NCBI GenBank assembly: GCA_945952415.1
Contig: CAMFIF010000006.1
Span: forward strand, 62,001-126,000
Direction of reading: 5' to 3'
DNA: 64,000 nucleotides
Source: an uncultured Rhizobium sp.
GTDB lineage: Bacteria > Pseudomonadota > Alphaproteobacteria > Rhizobiales > Rhizobiaceae
This document shows positions 52,352 through 61,158 of this stretch, in pieces. Numbering within the stretch: the first letter of the stretch is position 1; each line of letters starts with the position of its first letter. The notes under the pieces are model-generated. The model made no database searches and was not told where the DNA came from. It saw only the letters and a program-made list of their open reading frames with translations. The position numbers were made by a program, and so were the translations under genes.

Positions 52352-54214
52352 ATGCGAAAGCCGGACCCGATCACCGATCCCCTCTTCAACGCACCCAACC
52401 CGCGGTACCCGCTGGAGGTGCTGCGCCGCGTCTATGGCTATTCCGGTTTCCGTGGCAGACAGGCAGAGGTGATCGATACGGTGATGGCGGGCGGAGATGC
52501 GGTCGTGCTTTTTCCGACCGGTGCCGGAAAATCGCTCTGCTTCCAGATCCCCGCGCTCTGCCGCGATGGAGTGGGGCTCGTCGTTTCGCCGCTGATCGCG
52601 CTGATGCGCGACCAGGTGGAGGCGCTGCGGGAGCTCGGCGTCCGGGCGGCCGCCGTCAATTCCATGCTGAGCCGGGAAGAGTTTCTGGAGGTGCGCCGCA
52701 ACCTGCAGGCGGGCGCGCTCGATCTCCTCTATGTCACGCCGGAACGCATCGTCACGCCGGGCTTTGCCGATCTCGTCGGTTCGGCGCGCATTTCGCTGAT
52801 CGCCATCGACGAGGCCCATTGCGTTTCCCAGTGGGGCCATGATTTCCGCCCGGAATACCGCGCGCTCGGCAAGCTCGCGGCCGATTATCCCGGCGTGCCG
52901 CGCCTCGCCCTTACCGCCACCGCCGATCCTCATACGCGGGAGGACATCATCGACCGGCTGGAGCTTCGCGGCGCCCGGGTCTTCACCACGTCCTTCGACC
53001 GGCCCAATCTCTCCTACGAAATCGTCGAGCGCGACCAGCCGCGCCAGCAGCTCCTGCGCTTTCTCGGCCGGCACCGGGGGTCGAGCGGCATCGTCTATTG
53101 CCTGTCCCGCGCCAAGGTCGAAGAGACCGCCGAATGGCTGAACGGGCAGGGCATCTATGCGCTGCCCTATCATGCGGGCATGGACCGGGCGCTGCGCGAC
53201 CGCAACCAGGATGCCTTCCTCAGGGAGGAGGGGCTCTGCCTCGTCGCCACCGTCGCCTTCGGCATGGGCATCGACAAGCCCAATGTGCGCTATGTCGCCC
53301 ATCTCGACCTGCCCGGTTCGGTGGAGGCCTATTACCAGGAAACCGGCCGCGCCGGGCGCGATGGCCTGCCCTCCGAAGTCTGGATGGCCTATGGCATGGC
53401 GGACGTGATCCAGCGCGGGCGCATGATCGACGAATCGGGCGCCGCGCCGGAGGTGAAGCGGGTGGAGCGGGCAAAGCTCAATGCGCTGCTCGCCATCTGC
53501 GAAACGCCGCTCTGCCGGCGCCAGGCGATCCTTGCCCATTTCGGCGAAAGCCATCCGGGCCATTGCGGCCATTGCGATACCTGCCTCAAGCCGGTGGAGA
53601 CGTTCGACGGCACAGAGGCGGCAATCAAGGCGCTTGCCGCCATCTACCGCACCGGTGAGCGCTTTGGCGCGGGCCATGTCATCGATGTGCTCGCGGGCGT
53701 GGAGAACGAGCGCACCCTCCGCTTCGGCCATACGGAGATGCCGGTCTTTGGCGCGGGGCGCGACCTGCCGGCCAAGACCTGGCAGTCGATCTTCCGCCAG
53801 CTCCTGGCCGCCGGTCTCATTCGGGTGGATCACGAGGCGCATGGGGCGCTGAAGCTGGTGCCCGAGGAGGCGCGCAGCGTCTTCCGGCGTGAACGCACCG
53901 TGCTCTTCCGCAAGGACCGCCCGACCAAGGGCAAGGCCGCCCGCGGGCAGTCAGCGGCCTCTACCAGGGCGCGGGCGGGGCTCGAAGGCGCGGATCTTCA
54001 GCTTTTCGAGCAGCTGCGCGCCACCCGCTCGGAGCTTGCCCGCGAGGCGGGCGTGCCGCCCTACGTCATCTTCCCCGATACGACCCTCGTCGCCATGGCG
54101 ACGGCAAGGCCCGAAACCCCCGATGCCCTCCTCGACATTCCAGGCGTCGGCCAGTCGAAGCTCGGCCGCTACGGCGCAGCCTTCCTCGACGTGATCGGCG
54201 AATTCGAGGGCTGA
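52352..54214 (+). CDS. recQ: ATP-dependent DNA helicase RecQ
   Basis: 620 residues, complete. Superfamily 2 helicase motifs: [14 protein letters not shown] (motif 0), [13 protein letters not shown] (I), [12 protein letters not shown] (Ia), [19 protein letters not shown] (II with the aromatic loop), LALTATAD (III), [13 protein letters not shown] (IV) and [11 protein letters not shown] (VI). Then the zinc-binding RQC domain ([15 protein letters not shown] cysteines) and a C-terminal HRDC domain ([24 protein letters not shown]). Unwinds DNA 3'-5' in repair. The start is ambiguous among in-frame ATGs at 52346 and 52352; the second has GGA 5 bases upstream. Confidence 0.95.
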   Translation: MRKPDPITDPLFNAPNPRYPLEVLRRVYGYSGFRGRQAEVIDTVMAGGDAVVLFPTGAGKSLCFQIPALCRDGVGLVVSPLIALMRDQVEALRELGVRAAAVNSMLSREEFLEVRRNLQAGALDLLYVTPERIVTPGFADLVGSARISLIAIDEAHCVSQWGHDFRPEYRALGKLAADYPGVPRLALTATADPHTREDIIDRLELRGARVFTTSFDRPNLSYEIVERDQPRQQLLRFLGRHRGSSGIVYCLSRAKVEETAEWLNGQGIYALPYHAGMDRALRDRNQDAFLREEGLCLVATVAFGMGIDKPNVRYVAHLDLPGSVEAYYQETGRAGRDGLPSEVWMAYGMADVIQRGRMIDESGAAPEVKRVERAKLNALLAICETPLCRRQAILAHFGESHPGHCGHCDTCLKPVETFDGTEAAIKALAAIYRTGERFGAGHVIDVLAGVENERTLRFGHTEMPVFGAGRDLPAKTWQSIFRQLLAAGLIRVDHEAHGALKLVPEEARSVFRRERTVLFRKDRPTKGKAARGQSAASTRARAGLEGADLQLFEQLRATRSELAREAGVPPYVIFPDTTLVAMATARPETPDALLDIPGVGQSKLGRYGAAFLDVIGEFEG

Positions 54215-54295
54215 AGCATTTCCAGGAAACGTGTACTCACGGTTTTCCGTCCGGAAATGCGAAAAGATACACAGTAAGAGAGGGCCCGAAACCCG

Positions 54296-55171
54296 TCACG
54301 GGTTGCAGACCGGGCATAGGGCCGGGCTTGCCGTCTCCGGCCTGTCGGCCGGGATGATCCGCACCTCGAAACGGCAGGCAAGACAGCCGGAAACCTCGTG
54401 GCGGATGGCCAGCGTCGGGGCGCCGCAATCATTGCAGGGCAGGCCGGTTTCGCGCCGCAGCGGGCCGAAGCCGGGGGCGGCGCAGGCCGGGCAGGCGCAT
54501 CCTGCACGGCTTGCCAGCCGCTCGGCAAGGGTGCGCAGGGTCGCCATGCGGCGCGGATTCATGTGAGCGCGCATGTCCGTCTGCACGAAGGCCTTGCCGT
54601 CAAGGCTTGCCGCCGAGGCGCGCGAAAGCGCGTCGCAAAGCCCCGCCTCGCTGTCGATCCCCTTGAAGACCGGATGGCCGGGGCCGAGCGCCGGCCGCAC
54701 GATCAGCCGATGTTCCGGAAACCGCATGCGCTTGAGATGCGGTTCCAGCGCCGCGCGGCTGTCCACCTCCGCATGGTGATAGACGGGCGCGTCATCGATC
54801 AGGCTTTCATGGATCACCAGATCGCGCTCCCGGTCGATCAGCACGGCAAGTTCGATGCCGGCCGCCAGGAAAGGCACCTGCGGATGCGGCCCGAAACTGC
54901 CCTCGCTGGCGATGGCAAGCCGCGCATCGCTTCTCTCCAGCGCCTGCCTCGCCTTGGCGATGGCGGTTTCGAGCATGCCGAAGCGGCGGGGGATCTCCCC
55001 GCTAAAAGTGCCGAAAGCATCCGTATCCAGCCCTTCGGCAACCTCGATCTCAATGCCGAGCAGATCGCGGAAGGGGCCGGAAAAGGCCTCTTCCTTGCGA
55101 TGCATGCTGGCAAGCACGGCTCTTTCTCCCCGATAGGAGTGGCCGGGTTTCTGGTGCGCCGCGCCCTCCAT
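54296..55171 (-). CDS. DUF6671-type protein with C-terminal zinc-ribbon-like region
   Basis: 291 residues. The conserved block YRGERAVLASMHRKEE, then VAEGLDTDAFGTFSGEIPR and AIASEGSFGPHPQVPFL matches proteins I know as the DUF6671 family, of unknown function. The C-terminus has CACPACAAPG, GLPCNDCG, GCLACRF and CPVC cysteine pairs, a likely zinc ribbon. Its ATG overlaps the stop of dabA (TGATG), so it is translated as part of the dabBA operon. Acidic and His-rich segments could bind metal or bicarbonate, but no activity can be inferred. No membrane helix or signal peptide. Confidence 0.7.
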   Translation of the reverse strand: MEGAAHQKPGHSYRGERAVLASMHRKEEAFSGPFRDLLGIEIEVAEGLDTDAFGTFSGEIPRRFGMLETAIAKARQALERSDARLAIASEGSFGPHPQVPFLAAGIELAVLIDRERDLVIHESLIDDAPVYHHAEVDSRAALEPHLKRMRFPEHRLIVRPALGPGHPVFKGIDSEAGLCDALSRASAASLDGKAFVQTDMRAHMNPRRMATLRTLAERLASRAGCACPACAAPGFGPLRRETGLPCNDCGAPTLAIRHEVSGCLACRFEVRIIPADRPETASPALCPVCNP

Positions 55172-57594
55172 CAACCGGTGGCCCTTGTCCAGTCAGGGGC
55201 GCCGCGGCCTTCGGCTGGCTCCTCGACGAAGCCGAGATCGCCCGCATAGCGCAGCGTCGGTCCGCCCTCGTCATTGAGGCAGAAGAGCTTGATCCAGCCC
55301 CGGTCGAGCAGCTGGCGAAGGGGAGGCTGGCGGGCAAGGATCGCGCCGACGGCGGAGGCGGGGGCTGCCACATAGACCGAAAGCCGGAGCGGCTCATGCA
55401 CCAGCCGCCGCCCGTCATGCACCGACTGCCAGGGCAGCCCGGCGCGCATCGGGCCGCCATTCCCTTCGAGCACGCCGATGCCACCGACCACGTTGTGGAG
55501 CAGCTTGTTGCCCGAGCCGAAGAGCGCCGGCGCCACCGATGAGCCGAAATACTGGAGATTGATCCAGCTTGCGACCACCACGGGCGCAGTGAGGATGAGC
55601 TCCAGCACCTTGAAGCCTTCGTCCCTCTGCCAGACATAATCATGCAGGAAGGCCTTGCCTTCCAGCGAGTGACCGACCGTCAGCGTCCGCGGTGCGGCGA
55701 TGAAGGCGGTGCAGCCCGCAAGGCCCCATTCGGGCCGGGTTTCCGCCCAGTCGCGGCTGCGCTTCACCGGCGGCGCTTCTGCTCCGCGCGGCAGGCGCTT
55801 CGCCCGCTCGGTCCGGGCCAGCCGTCCGGCAATCGCCAGCCACTCGCGCAGCCGTTCGAGATCCAGCGCGTGATCTGCGCTTTCCGCATCATCGTCATAG
55901 AGCGTCACCGCATCGGTGGTCGTATCATGCAGGCCGGCGAGGAAGAGCGTGTCCTCGGGAATGGCGATGCCAAGCCCCTTCAACCCTTCGCGGACATCGG
56001 CGCTGTTCAGAAGCCCGGCCAGAAGCCGCGCATTCACGTCACCCGCATGGCCACCGCAGGCGCCGCATTGCAACGCGCTGAGATAGGGATTGTTGGCGCT
56101 TGAGGCCCCGTGGCCTGCGAGAAGCACGATCCGGGCGAAGGGACCGGTCAGGCCCATGGCCTTCAGCACGCCCTCAGCCATGCGCACCCGCTCGGCAAGC
56201 GGAATGGCCATCATCGTCTCCGGATGGCAGGCACTGACTTTCTTCGGTGACAGGCGGAAGCTGTCGCCGATGAGCTTGCCCGCATAGACCGGGCCCATCG
56301 CCTCGATGAAAGCGAAGGAGGAGACCGCCGCTTGCCGGAAGCGGCCGAAGGCGCGCACCGCCCGGGCCTTGAAGCGCTCGCTCCGGTCCTCGTCATCCGC
56401 CACGGCCTCGCAGGTGATGCTGCCTGCCGGAAGCAGGACCGGCAGGCGATGCTCGACGAGATCGGACGCGGCCTGCCGATGGGCGACGCCCATGCCGAAG
56501 AAGCCGGCAAAGCCAAGCGTGACGATGCCCATGTCCACGGTTTCCAGCGCGCGGCGGAAGACTTCCGAGCGCACGTCGATGCAGAAGGCGGCCTGCAGCG
56601 CGGGCCGGCCCTGCATGGGCTCGGCCGAAACCTTGCCGGAAAGGCTCGCCCATTCGAGCGCGGCGATCCGCCGCCGGTTTTCGCCAAGCTCCGCTGCCTC
56701 CAGAAACGCCACATCGATCAGCCGGTCGCGGCCGGGCTTCAGCGGCGCGCGATGGGCGGCAAGCGCTCTTTTCCATTCGGCGCTGATGTCGTGGCCGTAA
56801 AGCCGCAGCAGCGCGTCCTCGAAGGCGAGTCGGATGGCAAGAAGGTCGTGCAGCGTGGTTTCGCGGCCCCCGTCCCGCTCGGCGGAAAACTGCAGCTGCC
56901 GCGCATACTGGCCATAGCCGCCGAGCCCGAGAAGGAGCTGGTGGAAATAGCTGCCGGGATCAGCCCCCAGGCCGAGCCTGTCGCCGATCAGGGCAATCGC
57001 CTCCTCCGCCGAAAGCGGCAGTTCCGCGACCCCTGCGGCAAAGCCCTTCAGGCCGGCAATTTCGGGCGTCAGGTCATGCATGGCAAAAAGCCGCCAGGCG
57101 GCATAGGCGCCCTTGCCGCGGGAGGCCGCCCAGAGCGCCTGCCCCTCATCGAAATGGCCGGCGGCAAAACTTCCGATCCGCTCGATGACGAGCCGCGGCC
57201 AGTCGATGCCGCTTGCCCGGGCGGCAAGGCTTGCCACATCGGGAATGGGGTCGGGCAGCGTCTTTTCCGCCCGGCTGGCGGCGGAAAGGGCGGCCCCATC
57301 CTTCAGGCCCGGCACGGGATGGCGTTCGAGCGCCGAGGCGAGATCGCCTGCGGTGATCAGCCCTGCCTCGATCCGCCTTGCGAACCAGGACCGGGGCGGG
57401 GAGAGATCCGCGCCCGAGAGTCGGCCGAGGAGTTCGGCGGTCTCGGCAAGCGTCAGATGGGACTGGCCGAGAAAGGGGTTCACGGCCACGGTTGCGTGGA
57501 GCGGCCAGGCGGGCGGGATTGCCCGGCCCGCCCGGTCGGCGGCCTGCCACAGCCTTTCGGCATCGGTAAGGTCGAAATGGGGGCGCTGGTTCAT
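55171..57594 (-). CDS. dabA: DabA, inorganic-carbon accumulation subunit (UPF0753/DUF2309)
   Basis: 807 residues, full length. DabA is a carbonic-anhydrase-like cytoplasmic subunit that, with the membrane partner DabB, converts CO2 to bicarbonate vectorially, powered by a cation gradient. The zinc and active-site residues are all present: Cys and Asp in FCIDVRSEVFR near 337-339, His in AGHGASSANN near 495 and Cys 15 residues later in ALQCGACGGHAGD, the same spacing as in characterised DabA. It starts 4 bp after dabB and is followed by the DUF6671 gene. In a heterotroph it would supply bicarbonate for carboxylations when CO2 is low. Confidence 0.93.
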   Translation of the reverse strand: MNQRPHFDLTDAERLWQAADRAGRAIPPAWPLHATVAVNPFLGQSHLTLAETAELLGRLSGADLSPPRSWFARRIEAGLITAGDLASALERHPVPGLKDGAALSAASRAEKTLPDPIPDVASLAARASGIDWPRLVIERIGSFAAGHFDEGQALWAASRGKGAYAAWRLFAMHDLTPEIAGLKGFAAGVAELPLSAEEAIALIGDRLGLGADPGSYFHQLLLGLGGYGQYARQLQFSAERDGGRETTLHDLLAIRLAFEDALLRLYGHDISAEWKRALAAHRAPLKPGRDRLIDVAFLEAAELGENRRRIAALEWASLSGKVSAEPMQGRPALQAAFCIDVRSEVFRRALETVDMGIVTLGFAGFFGMGVAHRQAASDLVEHRLPVLLPAGSITCEAVADDEDRSERFKARAVRAFGRFRQAAVSSFAFIEAMGPVYAGKLIGDSFRLSPKKVSACHPETMMAIPLAERVRMAEGVLKAMGLTGPFARIVLLAGHGASSANNPYLSALQCGACGGHAGDVNARLLAGLLNSADVREGLKGLGIAIPEDTLFLAGLHDTTTDAVTLYDDDAESADHALDLERLREWLAIAGRLARTERAKRLPRGAEAPPVKRSRDWAETRPEWGLAGCTAFIAAPRTLTVGHSLEGKAFLHDYVWQRDEGFKVLELILTAPVVVASWINLQYFGSSVAPALFGSGNKLLHNVVGGIGVLEGNGGPMRAGLPWQSVHDGRRLVHEPLRLSVYVAAPASAVGAILARQPPLRQLLDRGWIKLFCLNDEGGPTLRYAGDLGFVEEPAEGRGAPDWTRATG

Positions 57595-57598
57595 GGCA

Positions 57599-59167
57599 TC
57601 ACTCCTTGGGGGCGGTGGCGGGCATGGGGGCGAAATGGCCGAGCAGGCGGTCGAAGAGGGCGTTCACGTAAAGTCCGTTCTGCAGGTGGACGCGCAGGCC
57701 GGCCGCGGCGGGGTGGTAGGCCCAGAGCGGAAAGAGCGACTGGGCGATGGCAACGAGCCCGAAGGTGACCACCGCAAGCGCAATCAGCGCCCATTCCAGC
57801 GGCCCCGGCTCCGGCGGCAGGGGAACCGTGCCCTCCGTCAGCCGGTAGGTCGCCCATTGCAGGCCGAAATAGCCGATGGAGGCGGCAAGACCGTAGAGCG
57901 AGGTGCGCCAGGTCAGCGCCCGCGGCGCGGTATCGGCAAGCCCCTGGGCCAGGAGATAGGCGACGCCGAAGATCAGGATCGCGCCGAGCGCCAGCGCCTG
58001 TGGCGGCTTGTGCCAGAAGCCGAAGGCAAGGCCCGCCACCGCATAGATCACGAGGGCGATCAGGAAGGCCCTTGCGACCGCCCGCGCATCCGGCACCGCC
58101 ACCGGGCCCGGCCGCCGGGCGGCGATCACCGCTTCTACCGCCGTGCCGGAGGAGAGGAAGGCATGGGCCTTGTAGAGCGAGTGGGCAACGATGTGCAGCA
58201 GCGCGATCGGGAAGAGCGCCAGCCCGCATTGCAGGATCATGAAGCCCATCTGCGCCACGGTGGACCAGGCGAGCGAGGTCTTGACGGCGCTCTGGGTGAG
58301 CATGACGAGCCCGCCGAAGACCGCGGTAAAGGCGCCGATCATGACGAGCGCCGCAAGCGTGATCGGCGAAAGCAGCATCACATCGGCAAAGCGGATCAGC
58401 AGGAAGCCGCCGGCATTCACAAGGCCGGCATGGAGGAGGGCGGAAACCGGGGTCGGCGTTTCCATCACTTCCGTCAGCCAGCCATGGGTGGGGAACTGGG
58501 CGGATTTCAGCAGGGCTGCAAGGCCGAGAAGGGCAATTGCCGCATCGGTGCCAGCGGGTTCGATCCCCGCGCGGGCCTTGTCGAGGATGAGGGCGATATC
58601 GGCCGTGCCATAGCCGATGCCGAGGATGAGGGCGGCAAGGATCAGCGCCGCATCGGCAATGCGCGACAGGATGAATTTCTTGCGTGCCGCCCGGTGCGCC
58701 GCCGGCCGCTCTGCATAGAAGACCAGAAGCTGGTGCAGGCTGAGGCTGGTTGCGATGAAGCTTCCGACGAAGAGCGGCAGCGTGCCCGCCGTGACGAGCA
58801 GCGAAACGGCGGCAAGGGTCAGCGCCATGGCGGCGGTGAAGGGCCCCTGCCGCGCCTCGCCATCCAGATAGGTCGCACTGTAGCGCATCACGATCCAGCC
58901 GATGAAGGTGACGAGAAGCAGCATCACCACGCTCAGAAGATCATGCCGGATGCTGAGTGCAAGGGCGCTGCCGCCAAGCGCCGGGCCGGTGCCCGGGCCG
59001 AACTGGATGAGGAGGGCCAGCGAGACGAGCGCCACCGCAAAGGCCGTGAGCGCCAGGAGGTTGACGACGGCAAGAATGCGCCGGGGCCGCTGATACGGCC
59101 CGGCGGCAGCGATCAGCGCGGCGAGCGCATAAAGGCCCGGGGCCAGAAGGGGGAAGCTGTGCAGCAT
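57599..59167 (-). CDS. dabB: DabB, proton-conducting membrane subunit (NuoL/MrpA-like)
   Basis: 522 residues with about 14 membrane helices of the NADH-dehydrogenase/Mrp antiporter family. Marks: FVGSFIATSLSLHQLLVFYA, SAQFPTHGWLTEVMETPTPV and ALLHAGLVNAGGFLLIRFAD, HSLYKAHAFLSSGTAVE, with the conserved Lys and His in helix 7-8 and the Glu in VME. It provides the cation pathway that drives DabA. I used the ATG at 59167, after AGAGG; the start at 59224 adds an implausible hydrophilic extension. First gene of the operon, divergent from the NhaR-like regulator. Confidence 0.92.
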   Translation of the reverse strand: MLHSFPLLAPGLYALAALIAAAGPYQRPRRILAVVNLLALTAFAVALVSLALLIQFGPGTGPALGGSALALSIRHDLLSVVMLLLVTFIGWIVMRYSATYLDGEARQGPFTAAMALTLAAVSLLVTAGTLPLFVGSFIATSLSLHQLLVFYAERPAAHRAARKKFILSRIADAALILAALILGIGYGTADIALILDKARAGIEPAGTDAAIALLGLAALLKSAQFPTHGWLTEVMETPTPVSALLHAGLVNAGGFLLIRFADVMLLSPITLAALVMIGAFTAVFGGLVMLTQSAVKTSLAWSTVAQMGFMILQCGLALFPIALLHIVAHSLYKAHAFLSSGTAVEAVIAARRPGPVAVPDARAVARAFLIALVIYAVAGLAFGFWHKPPQALALGAILIFGVAYLLAQGLADTAPRALTWRTSLYGLAASIGYFGLQWATYRLTEGTVPLPPEPGPLEWALIALAVVTFGLVAIAQSLFPLWAYHPAAAGLRVHLQNGLYVNALFDRLLGHFAPMPATAPKE

Positions 59168-59251
59168 GGGACATGCCTCTTTGGGATTTCGGATGCCGAT
59201 GCTGTAGCAAGAGCCAAAACCCAAATAAAATTCATTGTCATTGGGAATTCA

Positions 59252-59266
59252 TTCTATAAAATAGAA
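59252..59266. promoter_or_regulatory. Perfect palindrome between dabB and lysR, candidate operator
   Basis: TTCTAT-AAA-ATAGAA, ending 3 bp before the LysR start and about 85 bp before dabB. A LysR-type dyad containing T-N11-A, and placed so that binding would occlude the regulator's own ribosome site. Confidence 0.6.
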
Positions 59267-59269
59267 CGT

Positions 59270-60205
59270 ATGAGCGAGATGAACTATCACCACCTGCGCT
59301 ATTTCCGCGCCGTCGCCCATGACGGCAACCTGACGCGCACCGCCGAAAGGCTGAACCTTTCGCAATCGGCGCTCTCCATCCAGATCAAGCAGCTCGAAGA
59401 GCGGCTCGGCCATCCGCTCTTCGAGCGGCGCGGGCGGCAGCTCATCCTGACCGAGGCGGGGCGGATCGCGCTCGACCATGCGGACCGGATCTTTTCCGCG
59501 GGCGAGGAGCTCGTCGAAACGCTGAAGCGCACGGGCATGACCCGGCGCCCGGTCCGCATCGGTGCGCTCTCCACCCTGTCGCGCAATTTCCAGATGGAAT
59601 TCCTGCGGCCGGCCATTGCGCGGCCTGATGTGGAGGTGATCCTGCGTTCGGGCCGCATGGCGGATCTGCTCGGCGGGCTCGAAAGCCTGAACCTCGATAT
59701 CGTGCTGCTGAACCAGGCCCCCGCTGCCGATGCGGCGGCGCCTTTCGTCTCCCATCTGATCGCGACGCAAGGGGTGAGCCTGGTCGGGCGGCCCGGTCCT
59801 GCCGAGCGCGAAGCGAGCCTCACGGCGCGGCTTTCCCTTTATCCGGTCATCCTGCCCACGAGGGAAAGCGGGGTTCGCCAGCAGTTCGATTCGCTTGTGG
59901 CGCGGCTTGACGTGACGCCGCAGATCGCGGCGGAGGTGGAGGACATGGCGATGATGCGTCTTCTGGCGCGGGAGGGCGCGGGGCTGGCCGTGCTCCCGCC
60001 GATCGTCGTCAAGGGCGAGCTGGAAGCGGGATCGCTGGTCGAGCTCGACACGCTGCCCGGCATTACCGAGAATTTCTATGCGGTCACCACCGCGCGGCGC
60101 TTTCCCAATCCGCTGACGGCGGAGCTCATCCAATCCTCGCTCGAGGCGGGGCGCTGGTCGCCGAAGGATCCGCCCGTCAGCGCAGCAGCTTCAGCGAACC
60201 CGTGA
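59270..60205 (+). CDS. LysR-family regulator, NhaR-like
   Basis: 311 residues. The opening MNYHHLRYFRAVAHDGNLTRTAE and QSALSIQIKQLEERLGHPLFERRGR is that of the NhaR branch of LysR proteins, which respond to sodium or pH in enterobacteria. The effector domain follows. ATG at 59270, or in frame at 59279, which would give MNYHHLRYF. It diverges from dabB across a 15-bp palindrome, so it should regulate dabBA. It ends in a 29-bp overlap with the convergent DUF2000 gene. A long open frame that precedes it in the same frame is antisense to dabBA and not part of the protein. Confidence 0.9.
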   Translation: MSEMNYHHLRYFRAVAHDGNLTRTAERLNLSQSALSIQIKQLEERLGHPLFERRGRQLILTEAGRIALDHADRIFSAGEELVETLKRTGMTRRPVRIGALSTLSRNFQMEFLRPAIARPDVEVILRSGRMADLLGGLESLNLDIVLLNQAPAADAAAPFVSHLIATQGVSLVGRPGPAEREASLTARLSLYPVILPTRESGVRQQFDSLVARLDVTPQIAAEVEDMAMMRLLAREGAGLAVLPPIVVKGELEAGSLVELDTLPGITENFYAVTTARRFPNPLTAELIQSSLEAGRWSPKDPPVSAAASANP

Positions 60206-60593
60206 GCGAGCGCACCCATTTGTCGGGGCCGGCTAGGCCGATGCCGTCGATCGCCTCCTCGGCGAGATCCTTTTCCGGAAAGAGCGCAGCGTAGTCGCCA
60301 TAGTGGTGAAGCGTCCGGGCAAAGGCCGGAAAGGCCACGACAGTGCCCCGCGCGGGATCGGCGAGCGCCTTCAGGAGAAGCGCCTTCATCGCCTCCTCGC
60401 CGGCCTGGAGCACGGGAACCGGGCGGTTGGAGCTGATCTCGATCGTCCGGCCCTCCCGGTCGGTGAGCCGCTCGCCGCCAAGCGACGGAACGCCGGCGCC
60501 GATGCCGATGGACAGGGCCGCAACCGTATTGGCCAGAACCCCCAGCGGCAGCGTGCCGAGTACCACCACAGCCACCCGGATATCCTCATTCAT
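60177..60593 (-). CDS. DUF2000 family protein
   Basis: 138 residues. The opening DIRVAVVVLGTLPLGVLANTVAALSIGIGA, with LSIGIGAGVPSLGGE and ISSNRPVPVLQAGEE following, fits the small DUF2000 family (COG4954), related to peptidyl-tRNA-hydrolase-II-like folds. No activity is known. The 3' end overlaps the LysR gene by 29 bp tail to tail. Not obviously linked to the dab operon. Confidence 0.6.
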   Translation of the reverse strand: MNEDIRVAVVVLGTLPLGVLANTVAALSIGIGAGVPSLGGERLTDREGRTIEISSNRPVPVLQAGEEAMKALLLKALADPARGTVVAFPAFARTLHHYGDYAALFPEKDLAEEAIDGIGLAGPDKWVRSLTGSLKLLR

Positions 60594-60908
60594 GCCCGAA
60601 CCTCGCTTCCACCGGCGCAGCAGCGCCTCCCCTTTGTGCCGTTTTGTTACAGGTTTTGCCGGTCTTTTGGCAATCGCTTCATCAGCACGCGCTGCACGAG
60701 GCCGGGTTTTCGGCCTTTCGAAAGAAACGACAGAACCGGGAGGACAGGTTTAGGCAACAATAATGATCATTATTAGAACGAAGTTTGACGCGAGATTAAC
60801 GCTACCGGCAGCTTCCTGTTGGCGTTGCTTCTCACGGGTAACATATACGCGGGGCCGGTCAGAAATAATCAAGATTTCTCGCATCTGATGGTGTCGTAGG
60901 AGTTTTCC
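60594..60908. other. Intergenic region upstream of the small membrane ORF
   Basis: About 315 bp with promoters for the leftward DUF2000 gene and the rightward small ORF. Contains the palindrome at 60759-60774. No further gene supported. Confidence 0.4.
60759..60774. promoter_or_regulatory. 16-bp perfect palindrome upstream of the small ORF
   Basis: AATAATGATCATTATT. Resembles the symmetric A/T-rich boxes of the Fur/Mur type (ATAATGAT-like half sites). Lies 135 bp before the start at 60909. Confidence 0.45.
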
Positions 60909-61052
60909 ATGAGCAACAGAGCGAAATCATATATAGCCGCCACTTTCCTTTCGCTGTTCCTCTGGACGGCGATCATAAAGGTGGCTGTCTGGTCGACGGA
61001 TACTGCGGGCCCCGAGCTGGATTTCTATCAGACATCCAGCATTACAAAATAA
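60909..61052 (+). CDS. Small single-span membrane protein (47 residues)
   Basis: ATG-AGC-AAC to TAA, encoding a charged start (SNRAKS), one membrane helix (YIAATFLSLFLWTAIIKVAV) and a short polar tail ending SSITK. TAGGAG stands 6 bases before the ATG, one of the best ribosome sites in the window, and codon use is unremarkable. Orientation is probably N-in. It is flanked by palindromes on both sides and has no operon partner. I cannot name a family. Confidence 0.55.
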   Translation: MSNRAKSYIAATFLSLFLWTAIIKVAVWSTDTAGPELDFYQTSSITK

Positions 61053-61067
61053 TATTGACTCAATATT
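61051..61067. promoter_or_regulatory. 17-bp palindrome at the stop of the small ORF
   Basis: AATATTGA-c-TCAATATT begins in the TAA stop codon. It is A/T-only in its arms apart from one pair, so it is not a typical GC terminator; it is either an operator or a weak RNA hairpin. Confidence 0.45.
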
Positions 61068-61158
61068 TACAGATCGGCCTCCGCCGAGCGCGAAGGCCCC
61101 GAGCCCCGACATGCCCTTCCTGCCATGAAATAGCCACGAGGACGGCCAGCCTTGGTCC

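Noticed and set aside
51937..52842. A plus-strand frame entering recQ from upstream
   Set aside because: Its second half is recQ in the wrong frame; the first half has no recognisable domain.
57113..59269. Long N-terminal extension of the LysR frame across dabBA on the opposite strand
   Set aside because: LysR proteins start at their helix-turn-helix; the extension is Arg/Gly-rich shadow sequence and the true start lies at 59270.
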